Assembly: GCA_013115125.1 (NCBI GenBank)
Contig: JABANN010000451.1
Coordinates: forward strand, 1 to 28,283
DNA from: Perkinsus olseni
Taxonomy: Eukaryota > Perkinsozoa > Perkinsida
Direction: 5' to 3'
Length of the DNA: 28,283 bases
The notes under the pieces were generated by a model. It did not search any database. It was given only the letters and a program-made list of their open reading frames with translations, and was not told the DNA's origin. The position numbers and the translations under genes are program-made. Shown here in pieces: positions 1-11,600 of the stretch (position 1 is its first letter; each line of letters begins with the position of its first letter).

Positions 1-130
1 TTCTGTGCATTGCTGTTGCCTCGTAGTCCAATAGCCACAGCTATCATCGGCAGGGCGGGACGAGTCGAGTTCGGCGAGTTTAGGGTGGGTCGTGTGCATC
101 GGAGCAGGATTTGCACTAGGCGCTTTAAAG

Positions 131-262
131 CGTAGAGGGGCTCGAGAGCACAGTGGAGGGACCCGAACAGCTGAAAAGAGGAACCCGAATAGCTGAGTAG
201 AGGGACCCGAAGAGTTAAGTAGGGGGACCAGAAGAGCTGAGTAGAGGGACTCGAAGAGGTCG
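131..262. repeat. 22-bp tandem repeat, about six copies
   Basis: Five full 22-base units begin at 153, 175, 197, 219 and 241, with a more diverged sixth unit at 131-152. The units share a core like agagggacccgaagagctga and differ at a few positions each. Because 22 is not a multiple of 3 and no frame stays meaningful, I read this as non-coding minisatellite DNA upstream of the protease gene. Confidence 0.85.
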
Positions 263-446
263 GCTAAGGAGACATTCATAGCGTGGCTTAGAAATGCAAG
301 CAATGTACCCTGGACCAAGCATAGGCATAGGTAATGGAAGTGGTTGCAGTGGTAGACTATGAGCGAAGCTGCACCAAGAGCGAGCAGTAGTTACCGGGGT
401 GTTGTCACTCTTGTACAAGCTGTTGAAGGCTGGGGTGACAGGCTGT

Positions 447-493
447 CAAAGATGCATGACGGGCTGTCACTGACAGCCCGTCATGCATCTTTG
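447..493. repeat. Perfect 47-bp palindrome (23-bp arms, 1-base centre)
   Basis: Bases 447-469 are the exact reverse complement of 471-493, with a single C at 470 between them. The arms start caaagatgca and end tgcatctttg. There is no poly-T tract or target-site duplication that I can see. It would extrude as a long hairpin; it may be a fold-back remnant. It lies about 480 bases upstream of the protease start codon. Confidence 0.95.
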
Positions 494-977
494 AGGAGAC
501 AAGCGTAGGCGTGCGAGCGTCTAAGTCTTAAGCCTTAAGAAAACCTTAGGGTGCTGTGAAGCATAAGTTTTCTGAGAGTCTTGTGAAAGCGTGTTGTGTG
601 CGCTCCTGTTGCAGGTCTTCTCCTACTGATTCAGTAGTACTGAAGGGTCGACATCAGCAAGCCGGCCTTTCGGCTACTAACCTAAGCCTTCCAAGTAGCA
701 CACCGATCGTGCACTAGCAGCACATATGAGTCGAATGACGTTGGGTCTACAGTGCAATCGGCCCAATGCCTTCGTCTCAACTGAGAGTGGTCCAGTCTGA
801 TATACTCAGCCTACGGAACAACTTCGGAAGACCTCCTCTCAGCGCAGTGGCTGGTGACGTTCGAAGGGACAGGCGCGCGAGACTTGAGTTCCCGGCAGGA
901 ACCCCAAGAGCGCGGCCAACCTCAGCTCCGAGGGTATCAGCAAGTCTCTCTAGAATTGCCGAACCCCTTCCCCCCCA
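494..977. other. Upstream region of the protease gene, no gene seen
   Basis: Only short shadow frames are open here on either strand and none resembles a protein I know. The sequence just before the protease ATG is rich in C and T. I see no recognisable promoter element. Confidence 0.5.
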
Positions 978-2517
978 ATGCTCCCTGTCGTAGTGGTGCT
1001 GCTGTCCTTCATCCCTCTCTATCAGTCCTTGGATCATGATATCGTGAACCTGGCTTTCGTCGGCTTCCAACAGAAGTAAGGCATTTCCTCAGATGTTCTC
1101 ACGAGACGATGCCCCACCAAAGGGGTGTTTATATGACCTCCTCTCTGTCAGGCACGGCAAACGTTATGAGAATGAAGCCGAGGAGAAGAAGAGAGCCGGC
1201 ATTTTCAAAGCCAATTTGGATTACATCAAAAAGGTCAACTCTCAGAGTGAGTTGACTCGTATCTACAGTGACCTCGATTCTGGCCCTTCAGATCTCCCCT
1301 ACAAACTCGGCGTCAATAAACACTCTGACCTCACTTTCGAGGAGTTCGCTGCCAGAATGCTGCATCCGATCGTCGTGGACCGGAGCGCGCAGGCTGGTCT
1401 GGTGACCAAAGGTGTGAAGGAGGCCTCTGCTGTCCCTGACGTCTCTCCCCTCACCAGATGATGATGATCTTGTCGACCTGCCAGCTTCCATTGATTGGAG
1501 GACCAAGAAAGTGCTCAACCCGGTCAAGGATCAGGAACATTGTGGTTCCTGCTGGGCGTTTTCCGCCAATGGTACCCCACGGGCCTCCCTGCGAGCCCCC
1601 AGCCTCCCGACCTTCTCAGGTGCACTCGAGCCGAGGTATGCTATCGCCACTGGCACGCTGTTGTCCCTATCTGAGCAGCAGCTAGTCGACTGCAGCTCGA
1701 AAGATGGGTGAGCCTCCTGTGCCAGCCAGACATCTATTATTTGATGCCATTCCTCCAGAGGATGCAAAGGGGGCCTCATGTCCGACGCCTTCGAGTACGT
1801 CCAAGAGCATGGCATTGACGAAGAGTCGACTTATCCATACAAAGGAAGCGATGGGACTTGCAAGACTAAACTCACAGCACATCCAGACGGCCTTCCAGTA
1901 ACGATCGCGTCTTCATCTACTCCATCATCTACGGCATGACTTGAACTCTGATCAGGCGGGCGAGGTCATCGGTTACAGGAATCTCTCACAGACAGACGCT
2001 GCGTTGAAGAAGGCTCTCGTGAACGGCCCCGTTTCGATCGCGGTGAACGTTGACGAGAAGTTCCATAAATACCGGTCTGGACTGTTCGACGCCAGTGAGG
2101 TGCCTGTTCGACCCGACGCGGCCTTATCTCTGTTTTAGGCTCCTGCAGTGTTGGTGAGAACTTGAACCACGGCGTGGTAGCAGTTGGTTACGGAACAACC
2201 CCGGAAGGACATGAGTACGGCAGCCGTACTACGGCTTTCAGTGAAACGGCTTTCGCGGGCCTTTCACCATTTGCAGTCTGCTTTTTCAATTTGCTTCTCA
2301 CACTTCACGAGGCCATTTACAGCCATTTGCAGTTACTATATTATCAGAAACTCCTGGGGTGATTCCTGGGGTGAAGATGGTTACATCTATATGAAGCGCG
2401 GAGACAATTCTCTTGGTATTCTCTGGCGATGGATTAGGATGCTCATTTCGCTACTCCATCTCAGGCCGATGCAACATGCTGGAGATGATGAGCGTGCCAA
2501 AGTTGCGGTCTGATTAA
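978..2517 (+). CDS. Cathepsin L-like cysteine protease (papain family C1A), 349 aa
   Basis: Nine exons: 978-1075, 1152-1411, 1458-1571, 1620-1707, 1759-1897, 1956-2094, 2139-2214, 2333-2415, 2465-2517. They sum to 1050 bases with every phase consistent, and all introns are GT-AG (44-118 bases). The product is a secreted or lysosomal endopeptidase made as a zymogen. Residues 1-19 form a signal peptide starting [11 protein letters not shown] prodomain follows with a perfect ERFNIN pattern (E-x3-R-x2-I-F-x2-N-x3-I-x3-N). The mature enzyme shows oxyanion Gln145, catalytic Cys151 in CGSCWAF, His290 in [11 protein letters not shown] and Asn311 in RNSWG. Length matches the family. The last intron (2416-2464) is inferred because splicing it restores a normal C-terminus with a cysteine (RCNMLEMM); without it the frame runs on to 2513. 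Nothing suggests inactivity. Confidence 0.93.
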
Positions 2518-3082
2518 CGATGAAAGCGCCATCAGATTTGTCACCCAGTTTTTCTTCATGGTGGATCGACAAGACTTGGGCCGCGACGATAGTATCTTCC
2601 TGAAGAGTGAGCCACTCATTCCGAAGGATCCCTGTCATGGAAGATGTCATCATGACTTTGTCATGCAAATAGTCTACTTTATTGTTATTGACCACATGTC
2701 TTAGTGGCCATTGAGGCATCGAACACTACCATTGGCTATCCGCTGCCCAGTCATTGTAGCAACACCTGGAGTGGTGCCACTGTGCATCAGGATGTTTGCC
2801 ATGGTTAACCTTTATTGTTCATGCTACCAACCCTTCTCAAAGAAGTCTCTGTTATGATATACTCAGTTCTGTTTTCTGGTAATACTGGTCTTTAGTTCTT
2901 TAAGTGGCGAGAATGCGGCACCTGCTCGCTGATTTTGTGTGGCTTTCACCGCAAAGAACAATAGGAACTGCTGCTTCTCTATCCTTATCGGTGCCTGCCT
3001 TAACACTAACTAGTCCATGGTCGCGTGGTGCAAACTGGTGGTCGGACAGTTCAACTCGGACTCCGGGTGCTTTGAATGTTAG
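2518..3082. other. Unresolved stretch after the protease, open frames on both strands
   Basis: A plus frame (2497-2701) and a minus frame (2387-2719) are both open and both look protein-like, so I cannot assign a strand. A further minus frame (2900-3151) is also open. Splice-like signals are present but no model closed. Part of this may be the 5' portion of the gene whose terminal exon seems to lie at 3083-3298. Confidence 0.3.
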
Positions 3083-3298
3083 AGGGCGGGCTACGCTCGT
3101 CACGCGACTCAAGTCTACATCATCACCTCGATCAGTCGTACGGCCGATCATCTTAAAATCTCACCCACAGTCGCAGTGGAAACCCTCGGCTTTGAAGTAG
3201 AAATCGCACGAGACATAGGAAAGAAGGCACCGGACTGCTTCAACGGACTGATCAGCTTTGCCTTCGATCTATTGCTACCTTTGCCAGAAGGTGGGTGA
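3083..3298 (+). CDS. Probable terminal exon of an unrecognised gene
   Basis: After a plausible acceptor (gaatgttag) a frame of 71 codons plus TGA is open. It has well-mixed composition, with segments such as VAVETLGFEVEIARDIGKKA and FNGLISFAFDLLLPLPEGG at its end. I do not recognise the family. There is no start codon in frame, so the 5' exons must lie upstream, but I could not build them. An overlapping minus-strand frame (2900-3151) conflicts with its first 70 bases. A donor-like GTGGGTGA overlaps the stop, so the gene could also continue. Confidence 0.35.
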   Translation, partial: RAGYARHATQVYIITSISRTADHLKISPTVAVETLGFEVEIARDIGKKAPDCFNGLISFAFDLLLPLPEGG

Positions 3299-3390
3299 AC
3301 ACGCTTCGATCGGCAATCTCGGGCAAACTCTCAATTCAGCTCTTTGGCAGGTAGTATTGAAGCATAATGCTTTATTAGCAATCTTAGAAT

Positions 3391-4445
3391 GAGTCGGTAG
3401 GATGCCGACTCTCATGGTATGAGGCGTAATCAGTACAACTGTAAGATTTGAAAAGATACACGTCTGCGAAGTGTATCATACAGTATGATTCATACTATGC
3501 TAGACTGCTCTACGTTCCATTAGAACGGTAGTCTTTCATCCATTCAGTAAAGTACACCAAATACCACCTTGGACATCAAAATAACCGAAACTAGCCAAGT
3601 CACTTGGCAACTGTTGATCAGTTCAACTGATTCAGTTGACTACGTCAACCGACTCGAAAGGGTCGAGCCGACACTTCTCACAGAGCTATTCCAAGTATTA
3701 TACGCACAAGTGCTGGAGTGGGAGTAGAATTCCCACAGGGGGTTGAGCGACACGAAACCCCGATAAAGTAAGAATAACTACCTCACAGTGAGTTACTCAC
3801 TACTAGTTCTGACTCAGAACTTCGGAGCTCGGTGACACCGAGTCGGTAGGACTGGAAGCAATCATACGAAGGCGGATCCTAAGCAAGACTCTCTAGCAAA
3901 AGAGCTCTGCTACGAGCATTGTGCGGGACTATCGAGTAGCCCAAGCCAATTGACGAACTAGTTTGAAAAACCCAAAATGTTTGCGTAAGGTTTAACTACG
4001 GGAGCGAGAGAAACAAAAAAGACGAACAGTGCCTTGAGGCTCAAGGCTTGAGGAAAGCGCCTCCGTGGAGGCCCCAGGAAGGCAGTCGACTTTTTTCGGC
4101 CTTATTAGTAGTGTTCTTAGCTTCTCGCCTCTTCTCCAACTCACAGAGCCTCTCTTCTAGTACGCTGCGTTGGTCAACAGTTCGGACCGTGTTGGCTCAA
4201 CAGGGTCGTCCTTCATAACACTTCTCGACCATCTGCTTCATCTTCCACAGCGTACCACTCGTCCCCAGAAGAGTCTTCATCATCCTCTGGGATATACTTG
4301 GAACATTGAGACAACAGATATCGTTGAACTACTCGTAAGATGATCCCCCAATCAAAGCTTGGTTCCAGGCTGGAACTTCAAGTTATGGAAGTTCAACTTC
4401 CAGCTATCGATCAACCAATGCGATACAAGTATCGTTCGAATATCT
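3391..4445. repeat. Dense array of short hairpins, non-coding or weakly coding
   Basis: Short inverted repeats with 5-7 bp stems and small loops occur at a high rate. Examples: 3391-3411, 3455-3477, 3477-3487, 3594-3608, 3617-3631, 3635-3649, 3650-3665 (a GAAA tetraloop), 3718-3736, 3739-3761, 3782-3792, 3806-3820, 3828-3842, 3903-3916, 4031-4047 and 4059-4072. Two more examples lie past 4360 (ggaagtt/aacttcc and cgatac/gtatcg arms). The 12-mer gagtcggtagga occurs twice (3391, 3840). From 3299 to about 4090 I see no credible reading frame. The function is unknown. Confidence 0.7.
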
Positions 4446-4713
4446 GCTTCGGCTTCCTTCGAGTGGAAGATGCTCCAATGCCTTGTCGCACAGTTCGCCG
4501 TGCGACTCGCACAAACAAACGTCTTCTTCATCGTGCGGGAGCGAAAAATCCCTTCACTTCCCGGATTCCACTCTCGTCGATCAGCTGTCAGAATCTGTGA
4601 CCTGCGCACCGGGACTCGGTTGCGGTATCGGAGGGAAATGCGAGTTCTACCAGAGCGAATGTACCGCTGTCACTGTCAATGGATCACTGGGACTCTCTAA
4701 CCGAGCTAATTGA
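4339..4713 (+). CDS. Possible terminal exon of a Ser/Thr- and Cys-containing protein
   Basis: A frame is open from 4339 to the TGA at 4711-4713. It begins DDPPIKAWFQ, runs through a serine-rich stretch (SSYGSSTSSSYRS) and then a cysteine-bearing part (CAPGLGCGIGGKC, then EFYQSEC). There is no in-frame ATG, so it would be an internal or last exon. The 5' part overlaps hairpin sequence and a competing minus-strand frame (about 4200-4390, acidic EDDEDSSGDEWY). Its stop overlaps the stop of the minus-strand membrane protein by a few bases. The function is not recognised. Confidence 0.3.
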   Translation, partial: DDPPIKAWFQAGTSSYGSSTSSYRSTNAIQVSFEYLLRLPSSGRCSNALSHSSPCDSHKQTSSSSCGSEKSLHFPDSTLVDQLSESVTCAPGLGCGIGGKCEFYQSECTAVTVNGSLGLSNRAN

Positions 4714-5416
4714 ATTCACGAAGATCTGCCTCACGAAATCTGATGTCCGATGCTCGCCTCAGTAACTGAGACCGGGAACTGAGAACGAGAACGAGAATCG
4801 CGAACGCGACCGCTAGAAAGGACCCAGCAAGGAAGGCAAACTTCTGGCACGGACCGAACGAGACGAGAGTCGACTTGGAGCTGGTTGCGTAGGTCCAAGA
4901 GTTGGTCGGACGCAGATCGATCATCTTGGAGTCGATATCGGACATGGACGCCAGGTACTCAGGAGAGTAAGCATTTACTATTTGACATAATAGATGAACA
5001 GTTCCGTGGTTATATACCATGTTATCACTAGAATCCGACATAAGCGATACTGATAGAAGCCTGACATTTATAAATAGGGTAGGAACAAATTCTACTAGCG
5101 CGGGGACAAAGTAGATTGCATGCCCACACAATCACACCCGTGTCAGCTGCGGCTCTTGAACTCGACTCTGGTGAGTTAGATGGCATAAGAAGCGGGTGCT
5201 ATACTCTACGTACAAGCTTATGATTACAGGAAAGGAGATTGAGCTCATAGCTCACTAGCGCTAGGGGACAGCCTCAAAGGAATATGACACAGCTTTGTGT
5301 CGTCAAGATTCCAATAGCTGACACCCGGGGTGTGACACCCCCTTCCGCGGCAAGTCTTCCACTATGAGATCCCTTACTGCACGAACGTCCTTTCCGAGAA
5401 TCCTCTCTGTCGTCAT
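4706..5416 (-). CDS. Unrecognised single-pass membrane protein, 136 aa
   Basis: Three exons, 5339-5416, 5138-5198 and 4706-4977, give 411 bases with closed phases. The protein starts MTTERILGKDVRAVRDLIVE. A short Ser/Ala segment follows, then NAYSPEYLASMSDIDSKMID. Near residues 100-120 there is one clear hydrophobic helix (FAFLAGSFLAVAFAILVLVL), followed by a short basic and acidic tail (SRSQLLRRASDIRF...). It resembles a small tail-anchored or type II protein in layout, but I do not recognise the family. The start was chosen because an in-frame stop lies just upstream of this ATG. The last exon is well supported; exons 1 and 2 are inferred from frame and splice sites. It lies downstream of the ligase on the same strand. 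Confidence 0.5.
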
Positions 5417-5676
5417 CGCTAACTGTCATGTGCATTGTTGAACTCAAACCTGTCTCCGGAGCAAGCCTTGTTCGACGAGGAATTCCCATTTGCCTTTACT
5501 TTGGACCCTCTGCGTCTACACCTCACATCGAGGCTATAAATCCGTTTGGAAGAACCTCAGCAGCCTCAAGGCCCTCAAGCACCATTTTTTGCTATCCGAC
5601 TCCCCCCCGAGGCTTCTCCACTGTGTGCGACTCAACACCAAGAGATGACTCGAAATGCAGTTATGTAATTAAACCT
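5417..5676. other. Spacer between ligase I 3' end and the next minus-strand gene
   Basis: The spacer probably holds the ligase 3' UTR and the promoter of the membrane-protein gene. Plus-strand frames are open here (for example 5428-5883), but they run into the antisense of the ligase C-terminus and I treat them as shadows. Just below it, 5327-5341 contains a 7-bp perfect hairpin (ggggtgt/acacccc). Confidence 0.45.
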
Positions 5677-8600
5677 TTACTCGCCGCTACCACCTTTGGC
5701 GAACTGCTGCTCGTACATCTGCAGGAGCTGAACGAAAGCAGTACCTACGTAGTGTTGCCAGAGAGGGGATGTCACCTGTTCGCTGGTAGTGGCATCTTCA
5801 GGCTTCTTATCGTCCCTTGTTCTAATGAATCTCGGGAAACGAAGACCCACACCCTTTCCTCCAGCGCCATCAATCAGGTTTGATGCTGAGAGGACCAGAA
5901 TGGTCACGTACTCAACTACGGTTTGATCCTCAACAAACAGGGTGAAAGAGAATTATTCTGTTAAATCCACTTTCTGACGCGAGTCATACGGTGTTTCAAT
6001 CGGCGGCGTCGAAGGTCCAGCGAGGGACCCAGTTCAACGACGAAGCGAGCATCTTCGAGCATCCATCGACCATGTGCGCTTAGCCGTGCGCCCAGAACTG
6101 GGGGGAAGAACCTCTTGTCGCCCACCACGCGACGGAGACCCCGTATGCGGCGTAAGCTTTCCGTCAGATTGACGATCTCTCAATGGAAGACCTATCAGTC
6201 ACCCTGTCTCGCTCCCCTACCTCCGGTATGGACGGGGCTGATGCTCAAGTCAGCGCACTGTATCTCCCAAACCTGTAGTAAACAGTAAATGCTACTGTCC
6301 CTGGCCCCCCTACTACCTGAGTCGCATCGAGCCACACGTCAGGCGTCATCTTATCAGTAACGACGTAATCGGCCCTCTTCCGAGGGATAACCTAACAAGG
6401 AGGGTAGGGCACTTTCCCAGCTCTTCCCAATTTACGTTATCTTTATGATGATCGTAATGCTTGTCCAAGAACTCATCCGTGAACCCAGTAGCGACTTTAC
6501 AGCAGCTCTGATATTCTCCTTCGTTCGGATCGTAAACGGCAAGTAGATAGGTACCATACACACCAGTACGCTGAAGGAAGGGACAAGACTTTATTATGAA
6601 CACTGGAAAGTGTGGTATCAATTGCCCAGAGGGACACTTTCATCATGGTATCAATACGCTACTCAGAGAGGAGGATATTTTTGCAACAGATTTATCATCG
6701 TAATGATGCAAGGATCGTCTCCATGACTCATGGACCATGAGTACTCCTCCTACCTTGCCCTTCCCGTAGAATGCTCCGATCGGGACGAGATCGAGAGAAT
6801 CGGCCATACCGCTGAGGTAGTCCTTCTTCAACTTGAGCCAGTTCAAGGACCTCTTCGAAGGCTCGTAGGTGGCATTCTCGAAAAGTGTCTTCAACATCAA
6901 TCCTGCCATGAACAATCCACTGGAAATTACTTATTCCCTCTCCAACCTTCACAGGAGGCTTCAACACTCTCGGTGAAGAAGGCCTGGATCTCCTCCTCAG
7001 AGTCCATGTCCCGGGCGGTAGCGAACTGAATTCTATCGGGAATCTCCTTCAGCCTTCTTCGTAGAACCTGACCGACACTCGATTTCTGACCCCCGCTAAA
7101 CGACCTCATCGGTATCATACCATCTTCAACTTTAGATTCCACTGCTCGGGTGCATTGCAACTTACGACGTGACGGGAAGCAGCTCAAAAAGTCCAACCAT
7201 ACGCTCTTCTAAATTTCCTATGATTTTTCAATTAATAATAAGCAGAGATACAAAAGATATGCACATGAGGTTCCCGACCGCGCCACATCATTACCAAGCT
7301 AGTGAATATCAATATGCGCACACTGCTACCAAGAGCGACAATTGCACGCGATGAATTAGATAATTTGCCCTCGACGAAACCCCGACATTTCAGTACCATC
7401 TCATACCCGAATACTCCCGAAAGCTCGGCCCCCACGGTTTGCAATCATCGCAGTTTCCACCCCAGCCTCACCTTCCGTCGGGTATCGAGGTTCTTTGTAA
7501 TCATCGACTCCCCGTCCAAGTATATCAGATCAAATGGAAAAAGACAAACTTGAACCTGAGAGGTAATATCTTGCGAACTTGCTATCACTTGCAGTTCCTT
7601 AACGTACCTTAATCTCCGACATAACAACATTCTTCCGTGGTCTTGACGATAGGAGTTGGAAGGGGAGAACTTTGTGTTTCTCTCTGTCGAAAGCCACAGC
7701 CTCGGAATCGATGATCATACTCTTGATTGGCTGCGAAAGAAGTGGTATGATCCTATTAATAATGGAATGCCGATTCTACGACTGGACTGTTCTTCACGTG
7801 TCAGCGCCTCTCCGTTGAAATGTAAGTCGAGCCTTTATGTATTCATGTTTCACGAAAAAGACGGTACGAGTATCATAAGTTATAGTAAACATTCCTCACG
7901 CTGGAATAGTGCTGATCCTCAGAAGAAAAGCAAATCCCCCGCACCAATCTTCGAGTCATTAAAATTATTTACTGAGGAGTTACTGTAGCTCGTAGGTCAT
8001 TAAGCCCGGCAGTTGACCTACATGCCAGCAAACGTCTCCGGCTGCTCCGAGATAATAAGTATTCTTCCCTTCCCTCATTTAAACGGCTCCAGAGAAATAA
8101 CAGCCGAAGCAAAGTCGTTTTTCGCACCAATTAACCGCGAGGAATTTCGAGCCTCCAACAACCAGAAGGTTTGAACGGCCGGCCAGAATCTTAATTTCTA
8201 TGACTTGCCAGGGTGAGCTCACCTTATCAATAACAGATATCATCTCCTCGATAGCATCAACAACATCGGGGTATCTAACGATCTGTGTCACCCCAGCTTC
8301 AACCTCCTCATCCTACTTCTCCGTCAGATCTTCACTATTCCTGCTATACACTCTTATTTCCCTTTTACCCGCCTCGGTCGTCCACAGATGAACCTGCGCC
8401 CTTTCACCATCATACCTGAAAACGCCCAGATCATGATCACAACACTCACGACCTCAATACACTCAAAAGATAGCATCAATAACGATTACTATTCAGCCGG
8501 CCGAGAGGACCGCGGGGGGGGTCGAGTTTAAAAAGATACCAATTCTACCGATACCAATAGGACGCCCTTCCCTCAGCTCACTTATATTCAGCCGTGAATT

Positions 8601-11600
8601 TGATATTCTTGAAACGGTCAAGCACCTAAGATTCTCCAAATCGATCGATCGATCGATTGGCGCCCCCTACCTCCGTTATCGATTTAGTGGGTTTTGCCAG
8701 CATTGGTTTTACTGGTATCCCGGGAGTAACACTGCATGCCTGAGATAATAACGTACATTATGTCACAATCTTCGACGAGGTGGAAAGAGTCAATCTTTGC
8801 AACCCTCCTGTGTCCAAACGAACGGTAGTAAAACTTATCCTCATCAAAGCTGGTCGGAGACAAGGATGCCACCACAGATGATGTACTTGGCAATTTAGGT
8901 CGGATAAGAAGATAATGTGAAGATCGAAGGATTTTAACCTCGCAAGTGAAGAGATATTTTTACATGAAAACAGGAGTGTAGCAAAACGCCGCATCGGACG
9001 ACGGTATCCTCCAGAAAGAACTTCGCTCCGCCTTTTTTGTTTTCTTCGTCCATCCGCCCCTCTACCCACCTTAGAGAGCTCCGCTGCATCTGCACCCGAC
9101 AGGAGGCAGTCAACAAGCTTATCATAACTTGGCACTTCACAGAACGCCTAAGACGTACAACGAAATCGATAATTTCGTGGCGCGTGACGCTGACGGGTGG
9201 TTGGGTTCACCTGTTTGGTCGCAGCCTCGAGCTCGATCATTTTTAATGCTATCTTATCAGCACTGGGCGCTGGCTTCTCTGACATGTACTGAATCTTGCA
9301 AGCATCAACCTTGGATACTTACCTTTGCGTATATCGGGAATGCATTCCTTCTCTTTACCCTTGGCCGGCTCGGTGAGAACGAATGCGTACGCCAAGGCTT
9401 GAAGAATAGTAGCTGATAGTATCCCAACTCGAAGACGGCCCTGAACGACCACAACGTATCTTACCAGTTTCGACCTAAGATACCCACCTGCAACGTCCTC
9501 ACAATGTACTTCGCCTCCTCCCCCTTGGCTGCCACCAAACACTTCGTTATGATATCTTTTCTCAATTTCTGTGAATCCTACCATCCCATACACAAAAAAT
9601 CTTCGCGGTGCGCGATGACGAAAGATACCTTTCCCCTGGCCTGGCTCATGACGAGTAGTTCCTTATATAATTTACTCAACGTCAGGGGAGGAGGGGCGAA
9701 CAGCATCGGCTGATTCACCCTCGATAGCAACGCAGCCTCGCCAAGGTCCTGATCATCATTTCGTGGCGCGCGAAAAAAAGAAAACAGCAACACCCTCGTG
9801 CGGGATCGAGACCCTGTCTGTAACGATGACTAAACTAGACCGCTACCATGCCTAGACCGCAAGCTTGAATTCTTCCAAAGCCATGCTTGAAATCTCCCCC
9901 TCTTCCTCAAGGTAACCAGCACGAGAAGTCTCGTACTATCGAGGAGTCACTCTTAAAAAGACAAAACTTCTCTAGGAGACTATTCGCTTTTTACTCACAG
10001 TTAGCGAGACAATGTCACAACTGGCTCAAACCAGTAATAACGAAACTACAGCGATACTACCGATACCAAAACCCCTTCCTGGGAGGTCGTAATAATCATC
10101 CTGCATGGACTCATTCCTAGGGCTCAATCCTTTCCCACTACCATAGCGCCCGATGTCGCCCGAACTCACCGCAGCATTGCCGTTACTGATATCAGCCGTG
10201 ATGTGTTTCTCTGATCGACCATACACCTGTGCCATCGCCTTTAGGATTACGTGATCACCAACGCCAACCTGAGTGATGATACTGGTATTATTATTCTGAC
10301 ACCTCTAGCTATTACTTCAACATTCTCATAATCCGGTCTGAGTTTATTAATGAGGAGGTAGACCGCGTGGATGAGTTCTGAAGGGTTGTGGTAGATGATG
10401 GTACGGAAAAGGTTAGCAAGAATAACCTGAAGAAGATCCCTTCGTAGTGGACAGAATAAAAATATCTTAGGTTGAAGCGCGCATCCTGCAGATTATCGAA
10501 GATTCAACAGGCCGTGCACACCCAGGCAGTCAGTCCCCATCTCAGAAATGAAATCGTGTACGACCTCTAAATTCACGAAGACGGCGGAGCGAAGCTTTTT
10601 CACACTTGAAAGAGATATCAAAAGGGGCTTTGCCTGCTAGGTGCAGCCGGCCGATGGAAAGACACCTCCGAGCCGATTGAATTTCGTGGCGCGCGACGCT
10701 CGCTCACCAGAACCTTCTTCTTCGACCCTTGCCCAGAGTTCTTCAAGTCCTCTATTTTCTGCAAGGCCAAAGCGAGTAGGGCGTAGGGGAGGTTCTTGCT
10801 TGGTGTGAGCTGAGAAAAAAAGCGCCCTCGCCGGGATTCGAACCTGCGACCTCTCAACTCACCTTAATCTGACTGAACTTGGAGGGATCGAAAGCCGGTG
10901 AGGTGATGTCACTGATTGCTGTTGGGCTCTTTGCTAAGAAAAAAATAGAGCCTCGCGAGATTTCATTTTTTCGGCAATAATAAACTTTTCTGTTTCTTCC
11001 TCACTTTTCGCTGGTATATCGCGGTTTCCAGGATACTTCGCGTTACCATGTCATTGCAAATCTTCTCAAGAATTACAAAAATATTCCTCAACTTCAAGTT
11101 ACTCTGGGGATTCAAGAGTTGAGCTCAAGTTCGAGTCGACATTAACGTTCTGGAGCGCCAGGCACGTTTGCCAGTGTTTGCCCCGATTCGTAACACCATC
11201 GTTAAGCGTCATCACTACAATCAGCATAGTCAGTGCAAGCGGGAAACTCTCTCAACATTCCTCACCTGCAGCCCCAGAAACCTTCCAGATCGACGAGGGG
11301 CCTGAGAAAGAGTATCAGAGTAAGCTAGCCTCCACAAGCTCACCTGTTCCCTTGGCGATTTGGGCTAACTTCTCTGCATCACTCTTGCCCGGCTGCTTCA
11401 AGGCTTCAGCGAGAGGGATTGCTCTGATGATTACAGAGAAGGATGGTTCGAACCCCCGGCGTGTTCGACAATCCGCGAAAAAAAATTTTCTCCAAAAATA
11501 CGATAACAATCCATAGACGATGAAGGGTTGGAAAATTAACGGAGTGAAGGGAAATAATTATGCATAATTGACACATTGACAGGGGAAATTTTTTTTCGGA

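Noticed and set aside
1093-1461. Protease reading frame starting at ATG 1093
   Set aside because: It reads through intron 1 and part of intron 2; splicing gives a signal peptide and an intact ERFNIN prodomain instead.
3828-3845. Resemblance of gacaccgagtcgg to a tracrRNA tail
   Set aside because: There is no repeat-spacer array, no Cas gene and a clearly eukaryotic context; it is one of many local hairpins.
5428-5883. Plus-strand ORF of 151 codons
   Set aside because: Its second half is antisense to the well-supported ligase C-terminus, and the first half has no start or domain support.
6730-7029. Plus-strand ORFs across the ligase locus
   Set aside because: They are antisense to ligase exons that match the family residue by residue and close in phase.
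10815-10852. tRNA gene on the minus strand
   Set aside because: The T-loop and terminator are tRNA-like, but the T-stem has mismatches, there is no A-box, anticodon or acceptor partner, and it sits inside a 53-base intron fixed by the ligase reading frame.
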